A DNA stretch of 64,000 nt from Uranotaenia lowii (taxonomy: Eukaryota > Arthropoda > Insecta > Diptera > Culicidae): the NCBI RefSeq assembly GCF_029784155.1, contig NC_073692.1, positions 435,713,228 through 435,777,227 of the forward strand, written 5' to 3'. Below the pieces are notes generated by a model. It was not told the DNA's origin, ran no database searches, and was given only the letters and a program-made list of their open reading frames with translations. The translations under genes were made by a program, and so were the position numbers. Position 1 is the first letter of the stretch. Every line of letters starts with the position of its first letter. Below are positions 23,184-34,561 of the stretch, piece after piece.

Positions 23184-26100
23184 TTTGCAGCTTTATCTTC
23201 AGCCGGTTTTTGTTAGTTTGTTTCAAGTCACCTCGTAGAAATTTGATCTACAATGGATGAAAATTTGTCAAAGTTAAGATTTGGAGTAAACTAGTTTACG
23301 TTAATTGATTTTATATCTCAGTTCCATATTCCCATTGAAGTCTTCCTTTTTCAAAGAACCAAGAAGCATGTCTCAACGGTTTCAACGAACAGATTGGTAT
23401 GAGTGCGACATCAAACCAAATGATGAAAAAAATGCAGCATGTTGCGCAGATTTTTTCACGCTGAACTGAAACCGGAAACATCGATTTGTGTTATCGGACT
23501 ACTATAATCATATATTATGATAAATTCAGGTCTGCAACGATTAATTTCACAAATTTGTTGTTACAGTGGGTACCAATGCTACCGGTAAATTTCACCCGGT
23601 GACACTTTACATTCAAGTTGCTCAGATAGAAGAGAGAAAATTGAAAAAAAGCACGAAAGCACGACGGACACATAATCCCGTTCGTTTTCGGTAAAGCGCA
23701 TGAATATTCTATTTTTCACTAGTCGTCATCCATTGACGACTAAACGATGGATTGGATAGCGAACAGACTTGATTTGCCACACCAGCAGCAGTGACATATT
23801 GCTGCTATTTTCTTCCCAAGCACACAAGCATCTTAACCATCGGTGAAATACTCCTGACAAAAAGTAGGACTATCTCTCTGCTGGGGTGCTGTTACATTTT
23901 TCTACCGTTATGCGTTCGATCGAGGCAGAAGAATATGGTCTTGAAGGCTTTAGGATCAATGTCCCGCTGGACTGAATTAGCAATAATACGGGATAAAAAA
24001 AAAGTAAAGCATCTAATCACATGTTACCGTAATTTATGATTGCTTATAACTCATCGTTCAATATTTGCTAAGAATGGAAAGATCACAGATCACTTATAAC
24101 ATGTATCACTCAACCGTCAAGCACCAACGGAGAAGGTACACCCCCGGGATAGGTTCTATACTTATTTTAGCTCTAAATTCACTATACCGAATGGTTCAGG
24201 TAGCGCCGCTCGCGAGACACGTCCGCACTAGTCGAGCTCCAGGGACAAAAAGAGTCCAATCCGATCGTGGATTCGTGCACAATCTCACGCGCGTGTGCTC
24301 TCTGCAACTCAAGATGGCTGTTGAGATGTAGATGAGCCAATGATGTCCTTTTGCACTAAGTGGATACCATGCGAAGCAGAAATCGCAATGCATGCATTTC
24401 TATTATGCATTATAAAAGGTCGACAAGGAGATCAAATGGACCTACCTACCTACTGCTTATCTCTGGTGCTCTCTGGATACGCCACCGCACTTTTCACGCA
24501 GCAGCAGCAGGGTTTCACCGTTCGACCGTTGGCTGGGCCGACTTTCTTCGCACTGCACGTCTGCACCGCTGCTGGCTGGCTGCCGTGGTTGTCGCACGCG
24601 GAAGGGAAAATTTCCACACACTCTCTCACACAAGAATGGCCAACGGATAGCAAGCAGCACGCACGCACAATCCGAAGAGTGAGATGAGCACAATTTCTGG
24701 CCGTTTCTACTTAGTAGGAACCTAGGTAGTAGTAACATTTACTAGCGGATACCACGATGTGAGAAAAAGCGCAAGTAAGTATTCGAACGTGTGCGCCTGG
24801 TTCGTCACGAGCTGAGTGGCTAAATTTAGAAATACCGAGCAGCACGACAGGTCTATGAAAGTATACCTATTTACTCTCTTGCTTCTTCCTCCGTTTGGTT
24901 CTGGTTAGGTTGAGATCTGTTCTTGCTATACGAGTTAGAGGAAAAGTCGGCTTCCTAATGGACATTAATAACTATAGGCGAGAAGTGTCCACAATGAGAC
25001 AACGGTTTACTTTTGCAACTTAGCCGTTTATCAAATAGTGTACATTCGGAACAACATACAAGGTCGTCGACTTGATATGATTAACAAATAAACTATGCTT
25101 TAATCTTTTTCCATCTTCAAATAATCGCAAATAGAGTTTTGTATGAATAAAAATCCATAAGAGTTGTTTGTAAGTTGGCTTCGTTTGAAGCTAATTAAAA
25201 TGTTAGTTCACAACCGTTAAAATTCGTTTTGATCAAATTCCTTTTGAATGATAATATTCTTGTAATTAGTAGGTACTTGACGTAGGTATTCATCAGATTG
25301 TTGCTTTGTTTCTATTTCTTAATCAAATCACAGTTTATTACAGGAAGTTTCTTACCTTAATTTGTTCAATTATGTATAACAAAAGAATACTTTTCTATGA
25401 AACTCATATATACTATAAATTGAACAAATAAAGTTATGCAGTAAGTTATAATACCATATAAAGGGATGTAAATGTGCAAAAAAAAACATTAACACTGCTT
25501 TTGCAAGAATCCAAGAAAGAACTAAATTCCGTACTCACCTTAAACGCGAAAGTACTAAAGGTAGATTCCGAACACCTTTCAAGGCAACTGGAAAATTTTA
25601 CCTCGTTCGATGGCAATTTCTCAATTTACAGTTTTTGATAAGAAAGATCTTCTGATTAGGAACTTGTGCCTACTAGTATTCCATCAGCGAGTTTTTATTT
25701 TTTTTTCGCTTTATTATTTTGAGGGACGTGTCGCTATACCTACGTTTCTCTTACACCAGACCGGTTGCTGCTGATTTATTTTACCATGGAGTGTGCGCAA
25801 AAATGCTAAGAAATCTATGGAGTGGTTCGATGTAGGACCCCTCACGGTAAGCATAAATTGTGTGTTTTTGTTTTGAAATTTCGCAAGCCAGCATAGGTGC
25901 AGGGATGCCAAACTTTACAGGAAGCACTCCAAATAGAACACTCAACAGTCAACTTTCATCACTTTGTTTTTCCTTGATTAAAATTAAATCGATAAGGCTT
26001 ATTGAGTGCTCTAAACTTGTCGAATAGAGGATACTAAAAAAAACCAGCTTCAAACCTTTTGAAAGGAGATATGGAAAATATGACCCTAATGAAAAGCTGT

Positions 26101-26924
26101 TGAAAATTTATCACAGCTTTAACTTAAGTTCAGTTAGTCATATTTGGGCTTAAATTCGAATAGGTTTACTGAACGATGCATCTGAAATCTACTTCTTCTC
26201 TTTCTTCTACTTGGCTAGCTAAATAAAGCTGAACAGAGCTAAACTAATCATCTTAAATCGTAAAAGCCATATTATCAGTAATAATGGCAGCTCGGGTCAG
26301 TTGTCATTTTATGCTCATGCATGGGTAAGGCGCTTCAATGCAAAAGGGACAAACTCAAGTTCATTTAAGATTGTTATTATAAAATTATAAAAAAACATGA
26401 GTAAGTCACCTCATGAAAAATATTGTTTTCTTTTATTTTCATAATCTTTCAAATTCAAAGTATAGAAAGAGGATAAACAGTTTCGACTTTCTGAAAATAA
26501 ATCATGTTTCACGCAAATTAGCAGTCACTTGACGGTATTTTGTCGTGGGTGAGTTGTCTTGTGTTCACCATATTTGTGAATGAATAAAAAGCATAAAACA
26601 TAAAACCTGCGGGTATCCAGAAAAGTTTTTCCGACACAACATATTCCACGAATGTTCCAGCATCGTTCCGATAACAAAGATTAAATTATTTATTGTGATT
26701 AGGTTAAGTTATCGCCGTGTGTTTGGATTTTTGATCGATCGAGTTTTCGATCGCTGACACGTAGAACGAAGTTCTGTGAAATCATCCAATTGAGGGTAAG
26801 ATTGATTGGTAATGTTTTCCACAAACTTCATTGAAAAACGCCTTTTTTTTTCAAGAGTAGCTTCTCAAATAACTAGAAAACATTGCCATCGCTATAAGTT
26901 GATCGGAACCAGTCCTCGTCAAAG
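23184..26924. other. 3.7 kb divergent region between TRIC and Ykt6
   Basis: TRIC (-) and Ykt6 (+) are divergent, so both promoters and 5'UTR exons should be here. A likely Ykt6 5'UTR exon ends at about 26795 (GAGG|gtaaga), with an acceptor-like T-tract at about 26850. The stretch 24200-24700 is more G+C-rich and could hold a promoter or UTR exon, but its ORFs overlap on both strands and show no domain. No transposon end was identified. Confidence 0.4.
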
Positions 26925-27673
26925 ATGGTCAAATTGTACGCCCTGAGCGTTTTCTACAAGGCACCGAGCGAGGTTCGGCTACTGAAGTCTACGTACGACT
27001 TGCAAAGTTTCTCTTTCTTCCAGCGAGGGTCGGTGCAAGAGTTTATAAGGTAAGTTGCGTACCAGGTATGAGCCATTTGAAGATTAAATTCGTTCCTGTT
27101 TTTTTTCCATTCCTCAAATACCAAAAAACACAATCAGGTACATCTTTTTTAATTTTCTTTAATTAACTTGTCCCTAATTTTGTTTCAATTTGTTCCAGTT
27201 TCGCAAGCAAAACGTTGGTGGAACGGACCCAGGCAGCCACTCGCCAGTCCGTTAAGCAGGATGTCTATATGTGCCACGTTTACGTGAGAGCGGACAACCT
27301 GGGCGCGGTGCTCATTTCCGATCACGAATATCCGCATCGGGTGGCCCACACCCTGCTCACCAAAGTGCTCGACGATTTTAGCGCCAAAATAGGCGCTGAC
27401 CAGTGGCCTACCGGTTCGGAAAGTTCGATTGATTTCGCCACTCTGCCGGCCTTCCTGAGCAAGTACCAGGACCCGAGAGAAGCCGATGCGCTCACCAAGA
27501 TGCAGGAAGACCTGGACGAGACGAAGATCATTCTGAAGAACACAATCGAGGCCGTGCTGGAGCGAGGCGAGAAGCTGGACGACCTTGTGCTCAAATCAGA
27601 ATCTCTGTCAATGCATAGCAAAGCGTTTTACAAGACGGCGAAAAAGACCAACTCGTGCTGTAATTTTGGCTAG
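26925..27673 (+). CDS. Ykt6: v-SNARE Ykt6
   Basis: Exons 26925-27049 and 27199-27673 join to 199 residues, the standard Ykt6 length. The N-terminal longin domain (MVKLYALSVFYKAP, SVQEFISFASKTL, ADNLGAVLISDHEYP) is followed by an R-SNARE helix from about 140 to 190 with the zero-layer arginine at 164 (AVLERGEKLDDLV). Ykt6 lacks a membrane span and anchors through lipids on a C-terminal CCaaX box. The C-terminus here is CCNFG, so the palmitoyl and prenyl cysteines (195, 196) are kept, but the last residue is an unusual Gly. It acts in ER-Golgi, endosomal and autophagosomal fusion. The start codon is in the expected position for the longin fold. An AATAAA follows at 28039. Confidence 0.95.
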
Positions 27674-29065
27674 GATGCAGACCCATTAGGCTAACTATTA
27701 TAGGCTTTAGTATGTGAACGTCGAAAAGCGACCCGAACAGCTAGGTACCAACCCACCTTACAAGAAAACATTTTAACTGAAAGAAGAACAATGACGATGA
27801 TGATGATTAAACAATAATTAAGTAGCTGGGTTGGTCTGTGCTTCGTTCGATAAACAAGTCATTTCTTTTTGTTTTAAGCATATAAGTTTGTACCCCGCTG
27901 ATATCTAAGTTTCCGCCAAAAGTATACAATTGGTTAGTGTTCTCATAGAATGGTCCTAGCATGGCACTCGGGCAGACATTATTATTCATTAAACATTAGT
28001 TTTAACTTAAGGCTAAGCATTATCCAACTACATTCTACAATAAACTATACTAAAAGCTACATGGATGTATAATTACCTACTGTAAACCTTCTGAGGGCTA
28101 TAAAATATGGCGTAAACCTATATCGTCGGAAACATTGTGTTGACACGCTGTGAAATCGTGTTGTTCTATATAAAAAGTGTTTAAAAACGGACGTTTTTGC
28201 TGGGCTTTTATTAAGACAGTAACCAACCAAGGAATTGCCACGAACATTTGAACATTATGGATAACAAAACAAAGTAAAATAATAGTAACAGTTACTCTAC
28301 TTGTGAGCGTGTTATAGGAGAAACTGTTTATTGGAATTTCAAATATACACAATTATTGGCTGCAAGCACTAGCTAATTTGTTTTTAAACGATATCTAGCT
28401 TGAAGAACGTCTCCACTTAACTAAATTGGTACTGACAAACTTTGATGAAACAGATCTGGAACATGAGTTTTTTTTTTAATTTGTCTGTATTATGTAGGTA
28501 TACAGACAAAATTAATAAAAAAAACCCACAAGTGCAAACTTGGAAATTTCTTTCAAAAAAAAAAAAAAAGAGAACATTACATTTTAGCATTCAGAAGTGA
28601 GCGACAACTTTACTATAGTCCTATTATTCTTAAACTAAAGGTTTCTACACGTATGACTATTCTTTATATTTATTAGTAGCATGTTTTGAAATTTAAAACT
28701 GATTTATAACTAAGTTCTGAAAATGAAAACTATACTAATATTCACTACTGTGTAGCATTTGCAGATTTACAACTATTGAAGCCTTCCTTTTACACGTTTA
28801 TTATTTGTAAAATTGTAAGATTTTTTTTCTGAGAGGCCAATTTCGTGTACTAAAGACATAGTTCCATAATAAGATGCTTTAAAATTCCGCAGCCCTCTGG
28901 CAGGAGAGTGTTCGAGATAACATTCGGATACCCCTAGGCTGTTCCTGGCAAATGGTGCCGTAGCGTTCAGAAACACACTTAAGTAGCCTATTTCGATTTG
29001 GGTATCGGTTTTTTGTCGTTACTCTTTCCGGGTCCGGCGTGAACGCCGCCCGGGGTGAGCTTTTC
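27674..29065. other. Intergenic/3'UTR stretch between Ykt6 and the BTB gene
   Basis: The Ykt6 3'UTR probably ends near 28060 after AATAAA at 28039-28044. The rest is A+T-rich DNA that includes the 3'UTR of the BTB gene's last terminal exon (minus strand). Near 28485-28515 a short inverted repeat, TTTGTCTGTAT with its complement, surrounds TATGTAGG. No gene was seen. Confidence 0.4.
28039..28044 (+). terminator. Poly(A) signal candidate for Ykt6
   Basis: AATAAA lies 366 bp past the Ykt6 stop on the same strand. Confidence 0.4.
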
Positions 29066-29460
29066 TCAAGGAGTTACCTCCGCACTTGGCCCATCGGCAA
29101 CGCTGCCGGAGAGTGGAATCATCTTGCGCGTGCCAGCACCGGGAGTGACCGGGCCAAACTTCCTAACGGGAATGCCAGTCGGCGTCGTGACCGTAGCTGG
29201 AGCGGTGGTCGAGGTGCTGCTGCTGATTTCCGTCGTTTCCGGCTTCAAAGGTAGGACCACGATTCGATCCCGGTGATATTTGCTCTTGTGTGTCGAGAGG
29301 GACCATTTAGTCTTGAACACCGCATTGCACATCACGCAGCTGTACGAAACTTTGTTGTCACCATGCTTGGCTAGCTTGTGGCGCTTCATGGCATTCATCG
29401 AACAGAACTGGCGGTAGCACTCCGAGCACCTATGCATCTGCTTGCCATCGGCGGTGCTTC
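29066..29460 (-). CDS. BTB/ZF gene: alternative terminal exon 4 (two C2H2 fingers)
   Basis: The acceptor (cttctag) lies at 29462-29461 and the exon runs to TGA at 29066. Its first two bases complete a codon begun with one base in the upstream exon, the same phase as the other three terminal exons. It encodes two C2H2 fingers: CSECYRQFCSMNAMKRHKLA and a second starting CVMCNAVFKTKW with H-x4-H. A Ser/Thr/Pro-rich tail ends SAEVTP. It is the most distal 3' end seen, about 16 kb from the BTB core. Assignment to the BTB gene rests on strand, phase and the finger pattern, so a separate gene is possible but less likely. Confidence 0.75.
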
Positions 29461-30094
29461 CTAGAAGAAAAAAAGCCGGCCAGTTAATGAGAGTTTGATA
29501 TATTGATATATTGTTTTTTTTTAAATATTGATGAAACTTAATTACACCTTACGTTCTCCGTATTTATAGGATTTTTACAGGATCTAATAATGCAGTTCGG
29601 TAAAAGTGACTTTCAGTCCAAAGCTTGGATACTTTTAAGGAAAAAGGAATTCTCAACAAAATAGATGTTTCCTAGGGTAGACATCTGGCGCCCTGTCTAT
29701 TTTTTACGTTGATGGCTGCTGCAACAAATGGAATTAAAACACATGGAATATTTTCAAAACATTTAACTTTATTCATTCGAGAGTATTTTGACACGACTTA
29801 CATTCTAATATAAATAATGGCGATAACACTAAGTTTGTACATAATTCAAAAATAAATAGAGGTTGTTAAAAATGACACATTTTAATCTACAACTAATGAC
29901 TTAGATTTCTTGATTTCCACGCAGCTTTTTCAAACAGATATACTTACAGCACTTTTTTTCACTGAAAACTACCAATTATTCTTCGATCTAAATCGTATAA
30001 ATAAGTTAGGTACAATGAAGGTGTTAACACTGTTAACGATTTAACCAACGCTAGCTCAACGCACTTAATCTAGATTGGACGATTGCATTTGCAA

Positions 30095-30513
30095 TCAAAA
30101 AAGCTTGATCGTTGAAGCGGCCGTCAGTTGAGCAGAGGAAAGAACGGCCAGCGTGGTGCCCGCCGAATCTTCGATCACATTCGTAGCCGGTGGTTGCTCG
30201 GACACCGGGCCGTCGTCTTCATCCATCATCGCCGCCGAATTGGTTGACTCAATCGTTGCCGCTGCACCGTCTACTGGTGCCGACAAAGAGTCAACAGCAG
30301 TGGGCAGCTGCTGGTGCTGTTGTTGTTTGATTTCGTGCGCCATTCGCACGTGTTCCCGGAGACTGTACTTGTTTTTGAACTGTTTGCTACACCGATCACA
30401 CTTTTTCGGTTCTTGATTCGTGTGCTGTGTTCGCATGTGTCGCCAAAGATTGACGGTGGTTATGACCAATTTACAGATCTGACATTGGGACCACCGGTTT
30501 GTACTTACTATAT
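30095..30513 (-). CDS. BTB/ZF gene: alternative terminal exon 3 (two C2H2 fingers)
   Basis: The acceptor (cttttag) lies at 30515-30514. The exon opens in the common phase, reading DIVSTNRWSQCQICKLV, with a first finger C-x2-C...H-x4-H (RHMRTQH) and a second, CDRCSKQFKNKYSLREHVRM. A long Gln/Ala/acidic tail ends AASTIKLF before the stop. The tail resembles an activation or linker region. Fingers differ from those of the other terminal exons, so DNA specificity of the isoform should differ. Confidence 0.78.
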
Positions 30514-30859
30514 CTAAAAGTAGAGAAAGAGAAAACAGAGAAAGAACGATTGGAGCGCTTTCCAGTTTTGAGAAGTAAGTTAAAAACTAGTCAAATATTG
30601 CTTTCAGGTCGTTAAAACTTTATTCTTAACGATCGAGACCAAATAGAAGCAAATCTGAACTGAAACTAATTTCTTTCCATGTTTACTCTTTCTCGGGTGA
30701 AGAAATATAAATATTTTGTGTAGTGTCTAGGATCACACAATACATAGTACAATACAAGTTCGTTTACGATTCATTTGAATGTATCAGTAAAAGTAAATTG
30801 ACAAGTTCGGTAATTATTAGATAAACATGTTACCAACATGACAGCTTGCTACAAAACCG

Positions 30860-31230
30860 AACACACGGTTTTGCTTAAACGAAATGCCTGTACCGAAAAG
30901 ACGGTAATGTTTACTGAAACAACGAACAACTGTAAAAGTTCGGCGAACTCTTTAACGTGTTTACCGGAATGCCTGTAAGTTTTACCGAAATACGGATGAT
31001 GTTTACCGAAGTATCTGTAAATATCACCAAACTACTGGTTATATTACCAAAAAACCTGTAAATGTTACCGAACCTAGGTATAGTTTTTATCAAAAAACTG
31101 AAAAGTTCAGTATTATTTTAACGAAAAACCAGTAGATTTTTGCTATCGCAATGTATGTAAGTTTATCGAAATGCCGGTTAATTTCACCAAAGTAGGTACC
31201 TAAAAATATTGCCAAGCACTGTTGTACCGA
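30860..31230. repeat. Degenerate tandem array of about 21-bp units
   Basis: Units approximating TTTACCGAAATGCCTGTAAG recur with drift: TTTACCGGAATGCCTGTAAG, TTTACCGAAGTATCTGTAA, ATTACCAAAAAACCTGTAA, TTACCGAACCTAGGTATAG. At least eight copies can be followed, with spacing of 19-23 bp. It is intronic to the BTB gene and directly precedes the RTE element. It looks like the word-array arm of a DNA transposon, but no terminus was found. Confidence 0.65.
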
Positions 31231-33900
31231 AGTAGCAACCTAGCAACCATTTAGTTATATATTCAAAAAAAAAAATCTGTCGTTAAGTACAGAAGGAGTG
31301 CTTTACAATTTATTTTAATTTTTGTTACTTAAATTACTTGAGAGGATTAATTTTGGGCAAGAGAGCGTGTCGGCTGGCAAATGGTGGATAATGTGCAACA
31401 CGAGGCCCCATAGTGGTCATATCACAGTGATCATTCTACGTCCCCGTGGTGCCGGCTGGGTGGGATCGGGTACCCAACCCCGGTGGATGCTTTTGTCGCA
31501 TGCAGACTGAGAGGGTGGTCGCACGCGTCTGTTCCCCGGCGTGCAACGTGCAACAAAAACTGAACGTCTGTGCTCCAGGTCAGGGGCGGCTCAAACAGCG
31601 TCTGTCTCGCAGCGAGCGGCTGAATTTATGAAATGCGGCTTTGGCCAGCTAAGTCCAAGATGGCAGCTCCATTGAGGGATAGGGACTTTAGGCTAACAAC
31701 CTACTGCTCCCAATTTATCAAATCGTTACGGAATTCGAAAGAAATGACCAACCTGGAACTTTGGTGATGCTTTGAGCATGAAAACAGGGACACGAATTGG
31801 AACTTGGAACGTTTTAACCCTTGCCCAACAAGGCATGCTTAACTTGTTAGAAAAGCTAGCTGCCTCAAGCTAGAAATTTTGGAAGTGAGCGAAGTCCGCT
31901 AGCCTAACACGGGAGAACACAAGAAACAGTCCGGGCAATTGCAATTAAGTCCTTCTTTATTTGTTATGTTCTTTACTCTGGCATACGAGGAGAACATGCT
32001 ACTCGGGAACGAGGAGTTGGTTTCCTGTTAAGCCCGCAGGCCTATGCGGTCCTCATTAGATGGGAAACGATAAACGAAAGAATAATCGTGGCCAGATTTA
32101 GAACACGGGTAGAAATCTTACAATGATCCAGTGTTATGTGCCCACAGACGTTGCCGATTTGCAGGAGAAAGAGCAGTTTTACAGTCAACTGAACAGCGTG
32201 GTTGAGAAAATTCCGAAGGATGACATTCAAATCCATTTAGGTGACTTCAACGTAAAAATCGGCTTCGACAATCAGGACCTTGAGCGCATCATACCCATGG
32301 TCTAGGACAGATGAGCGAAAACGGAGAAATTTTGTGGTAACAACAACATGGTGACCGGCGGATTGCGGGAAGAAGGCCGAACAGAAAATCAACCACATCT
32401 GCATCAGCCGAAAATGGAGAAGGAGTCTTCTTGATGTCCGCAACAAACGAGGTGCAGACATTGCATCTGACCATAACCTCGTCCTTGGTGAGATACGACT
32501 GAGAGTTGCGCGTTTCTTTGAACAGCTGTGAAGTGAACGGATGTAGTCCGCCCGCTTACGATATATGGAGCTGGAAAAGGCAGTTAAACGAGCTTGTAGA
32601 CGAGACAAGAGAGCCTAGACAAACTCCCTAGCCGAATAGGGAGAAAAGCCGCCGCCAATCAAGATATCCGATTACTTTATGACATTTCTCGCCGCCCTCG
32701 TGGTGCAAGGATTAATGCTAGAATGCCGCTGAAAGACCGAGCAGGTCAGTAATTGACCGATCGAACAGATCGATGAACTCAATCGATAAACTGAGCACTT
32801 CGAACAACTCTTCCAAATCACGAATAGCGATTGCCAACAGAACTCGCATTAATGGCGTCAACTCGGAAGCGCTTTCGCTGCCTGAAATAGAAGCGGTAAT
32901 CAAAGACATGAAATCCAACAAATCACCTGGGATCGATTGCATTTCTGCTGGAATATTGAAAATCGACCCTGCCTTGTCAGCACAAATGTTGCACCGTCTT
33001 TTCGCTGTCATTTGGGAGACTGCAACATTCACGGCCGACTGGATGCAGAGTCTCCTCGTGAAGGTCCCGAAGAAAGGAAACCTGACAGAGTGCTGTAACT
33101 GACGAGGCATAACGTTGATCTGTTCAACATTCAAAGTGCTCTGCAGAGTAATCCTGAACAGAACCCAGGAGAAAATCGACGCTACACTCCGACGGCAACA
33201 AGCTGGATTCCTATTCGGACGATCATGTGTGGACCACATCACAACGCTACTAATCATACTGGAACAAATCAACAAATTCCAGGACTCTCTTCTGCTGGTG
33301 TTCGTTGATTTTGAAAAAGCATTCGACTGACTTAACCATCAACACATCTGGGCGGCTCTAAGTCGACGAGGAGTCCCACAAACGACTTTGACCTAGCAGA
33401 CGATATTGTTTGCTCGCCCAAACACAATCGGATATGCAGACCAAACTCGACGACCTCACCGAAAGCTCCAAGGCAGCCTGATAACGCTTGATGGTGGTAC
33501 CAAGAAAGACATCGAAACCCGGATCAGAAAAGCTCGATTTGCATTTGCGAGTCTCCGCAACATATGGCGCTCACGTCAGTTATCTCGAACGAAAATTCGA
33601 ATCTTTAACTCAAACGTCAAATCCGTATTGCTGTACGGGTGCGAAACTTCACGGAGAAAAAAGACGACAGTTGTTACAATTATTTCAGCTCGTTATACCA
33701 ATAATCGAAATGCAGTTGATTTTTTCGCAATCAACTACTCATATAATAGATTCAACTACAAACCTCTAATTGCCCTTACGCAATGAACTATCAATATAAT
33801 TCATTCAACTGTACGATTTATTTTATGCATTCAACTATAAATACAATAGATTCAACTACAAACTGCTGATTGACCTTATGTAATCAACTTTGAATATAAT

Positions 33901-34140
33901 AGATTCAATTGTAATGGTATAATTGATTCAATCGTAATGGTATAATTGATTCAACTGTAGATATGATTGATTCAACTACAATTGTATGATTGATTTTAGG
34001 CATTCAACTACAAATATAATAGATTCAATTGTAACGGTATAATTGATTCAATTGTAATGGTATAATTGATTCAACTGTAGATATGATTGATTCAACTACA
34101 ATTGTATGATTGATTTTAGGCATTCAACTATAAATATAAT
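33901..34140. repeat. 120-bp direct tandem repeat in the left arm of E2
   Basis: 33901-34020 and 34021-34140 differ at only about three positions by eye. A partial third unit follows from 34141. Each unit is itself built of the shorter TTCAACTA / GATTCAATTGTA words. Confidence 0.9.
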
Positions 34141-34388
34141 AGATTCAATTGTAGTGGTATAATTGATTGAACTGTAAATATGATAGATTTAAGTGTAGTG
34201 GTATAATTGATTCAATTGTAAAAAATGATAGAATCAACTACAAATGTATGATTGATTCTAGGTATTGAACCATAAAAATAGTAAATAAAACTACATTGTT
34301 ATGATTGATTGTGTGATACTTGAATAAAAATGTATCTACATAAGTGTAGTCAGTGTGCCTTCAGCAGCAGGTGGCTGGGTGTTAACCA

Positions 34389-34561
34389 ATGGCAAAAACA
34401 AAAGGTAATTAGCGAAGGTGCATACAATTGCTTGTTTAAATAAACTTGGGGCAAATTTTTTCCTCCCTTTAGGTCAATTCAATCCAGATGCGGCAGCAGC
34501 TCAAATTACAACGAAGGGATCGATGCCGCCGGAGGAATTGTTGGACATCCCGGCTGGGTAG
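34389..34561 (+). CDS. Possible small spliced ORF in the core of E2 (unrecognised)
   Basis: ATG at 34389 reads MAKTK to a donor (AAAAG|gtaatt). A pyrimidine-rich acceptor (cctccctttag, 34471-34472) then gives a frame reading GQFNPDAAAAQITTKGS to a TAG at 34559, 34 residues in all. Further splice-like signals follow at 34666 (gtaaga) and 34934 (gcag). No family was recognised. Support is only the splice-site pattern and the G+C contrast with the arms. Confidence 0.2.

Noticed and set aside
24200..24740. Overlapping ORFs on both strands in a G+C-richer patch
   Set aside because: No conserved domain in any frame; more likely promoter or 5'UTR DNA of TRIC or Ykt6.
29039..29276. Two plus-strand ORFs over terminal exon 4
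   Set aside because: They overlap a well-supported zinc-finger exon on the other strand and have no domain.
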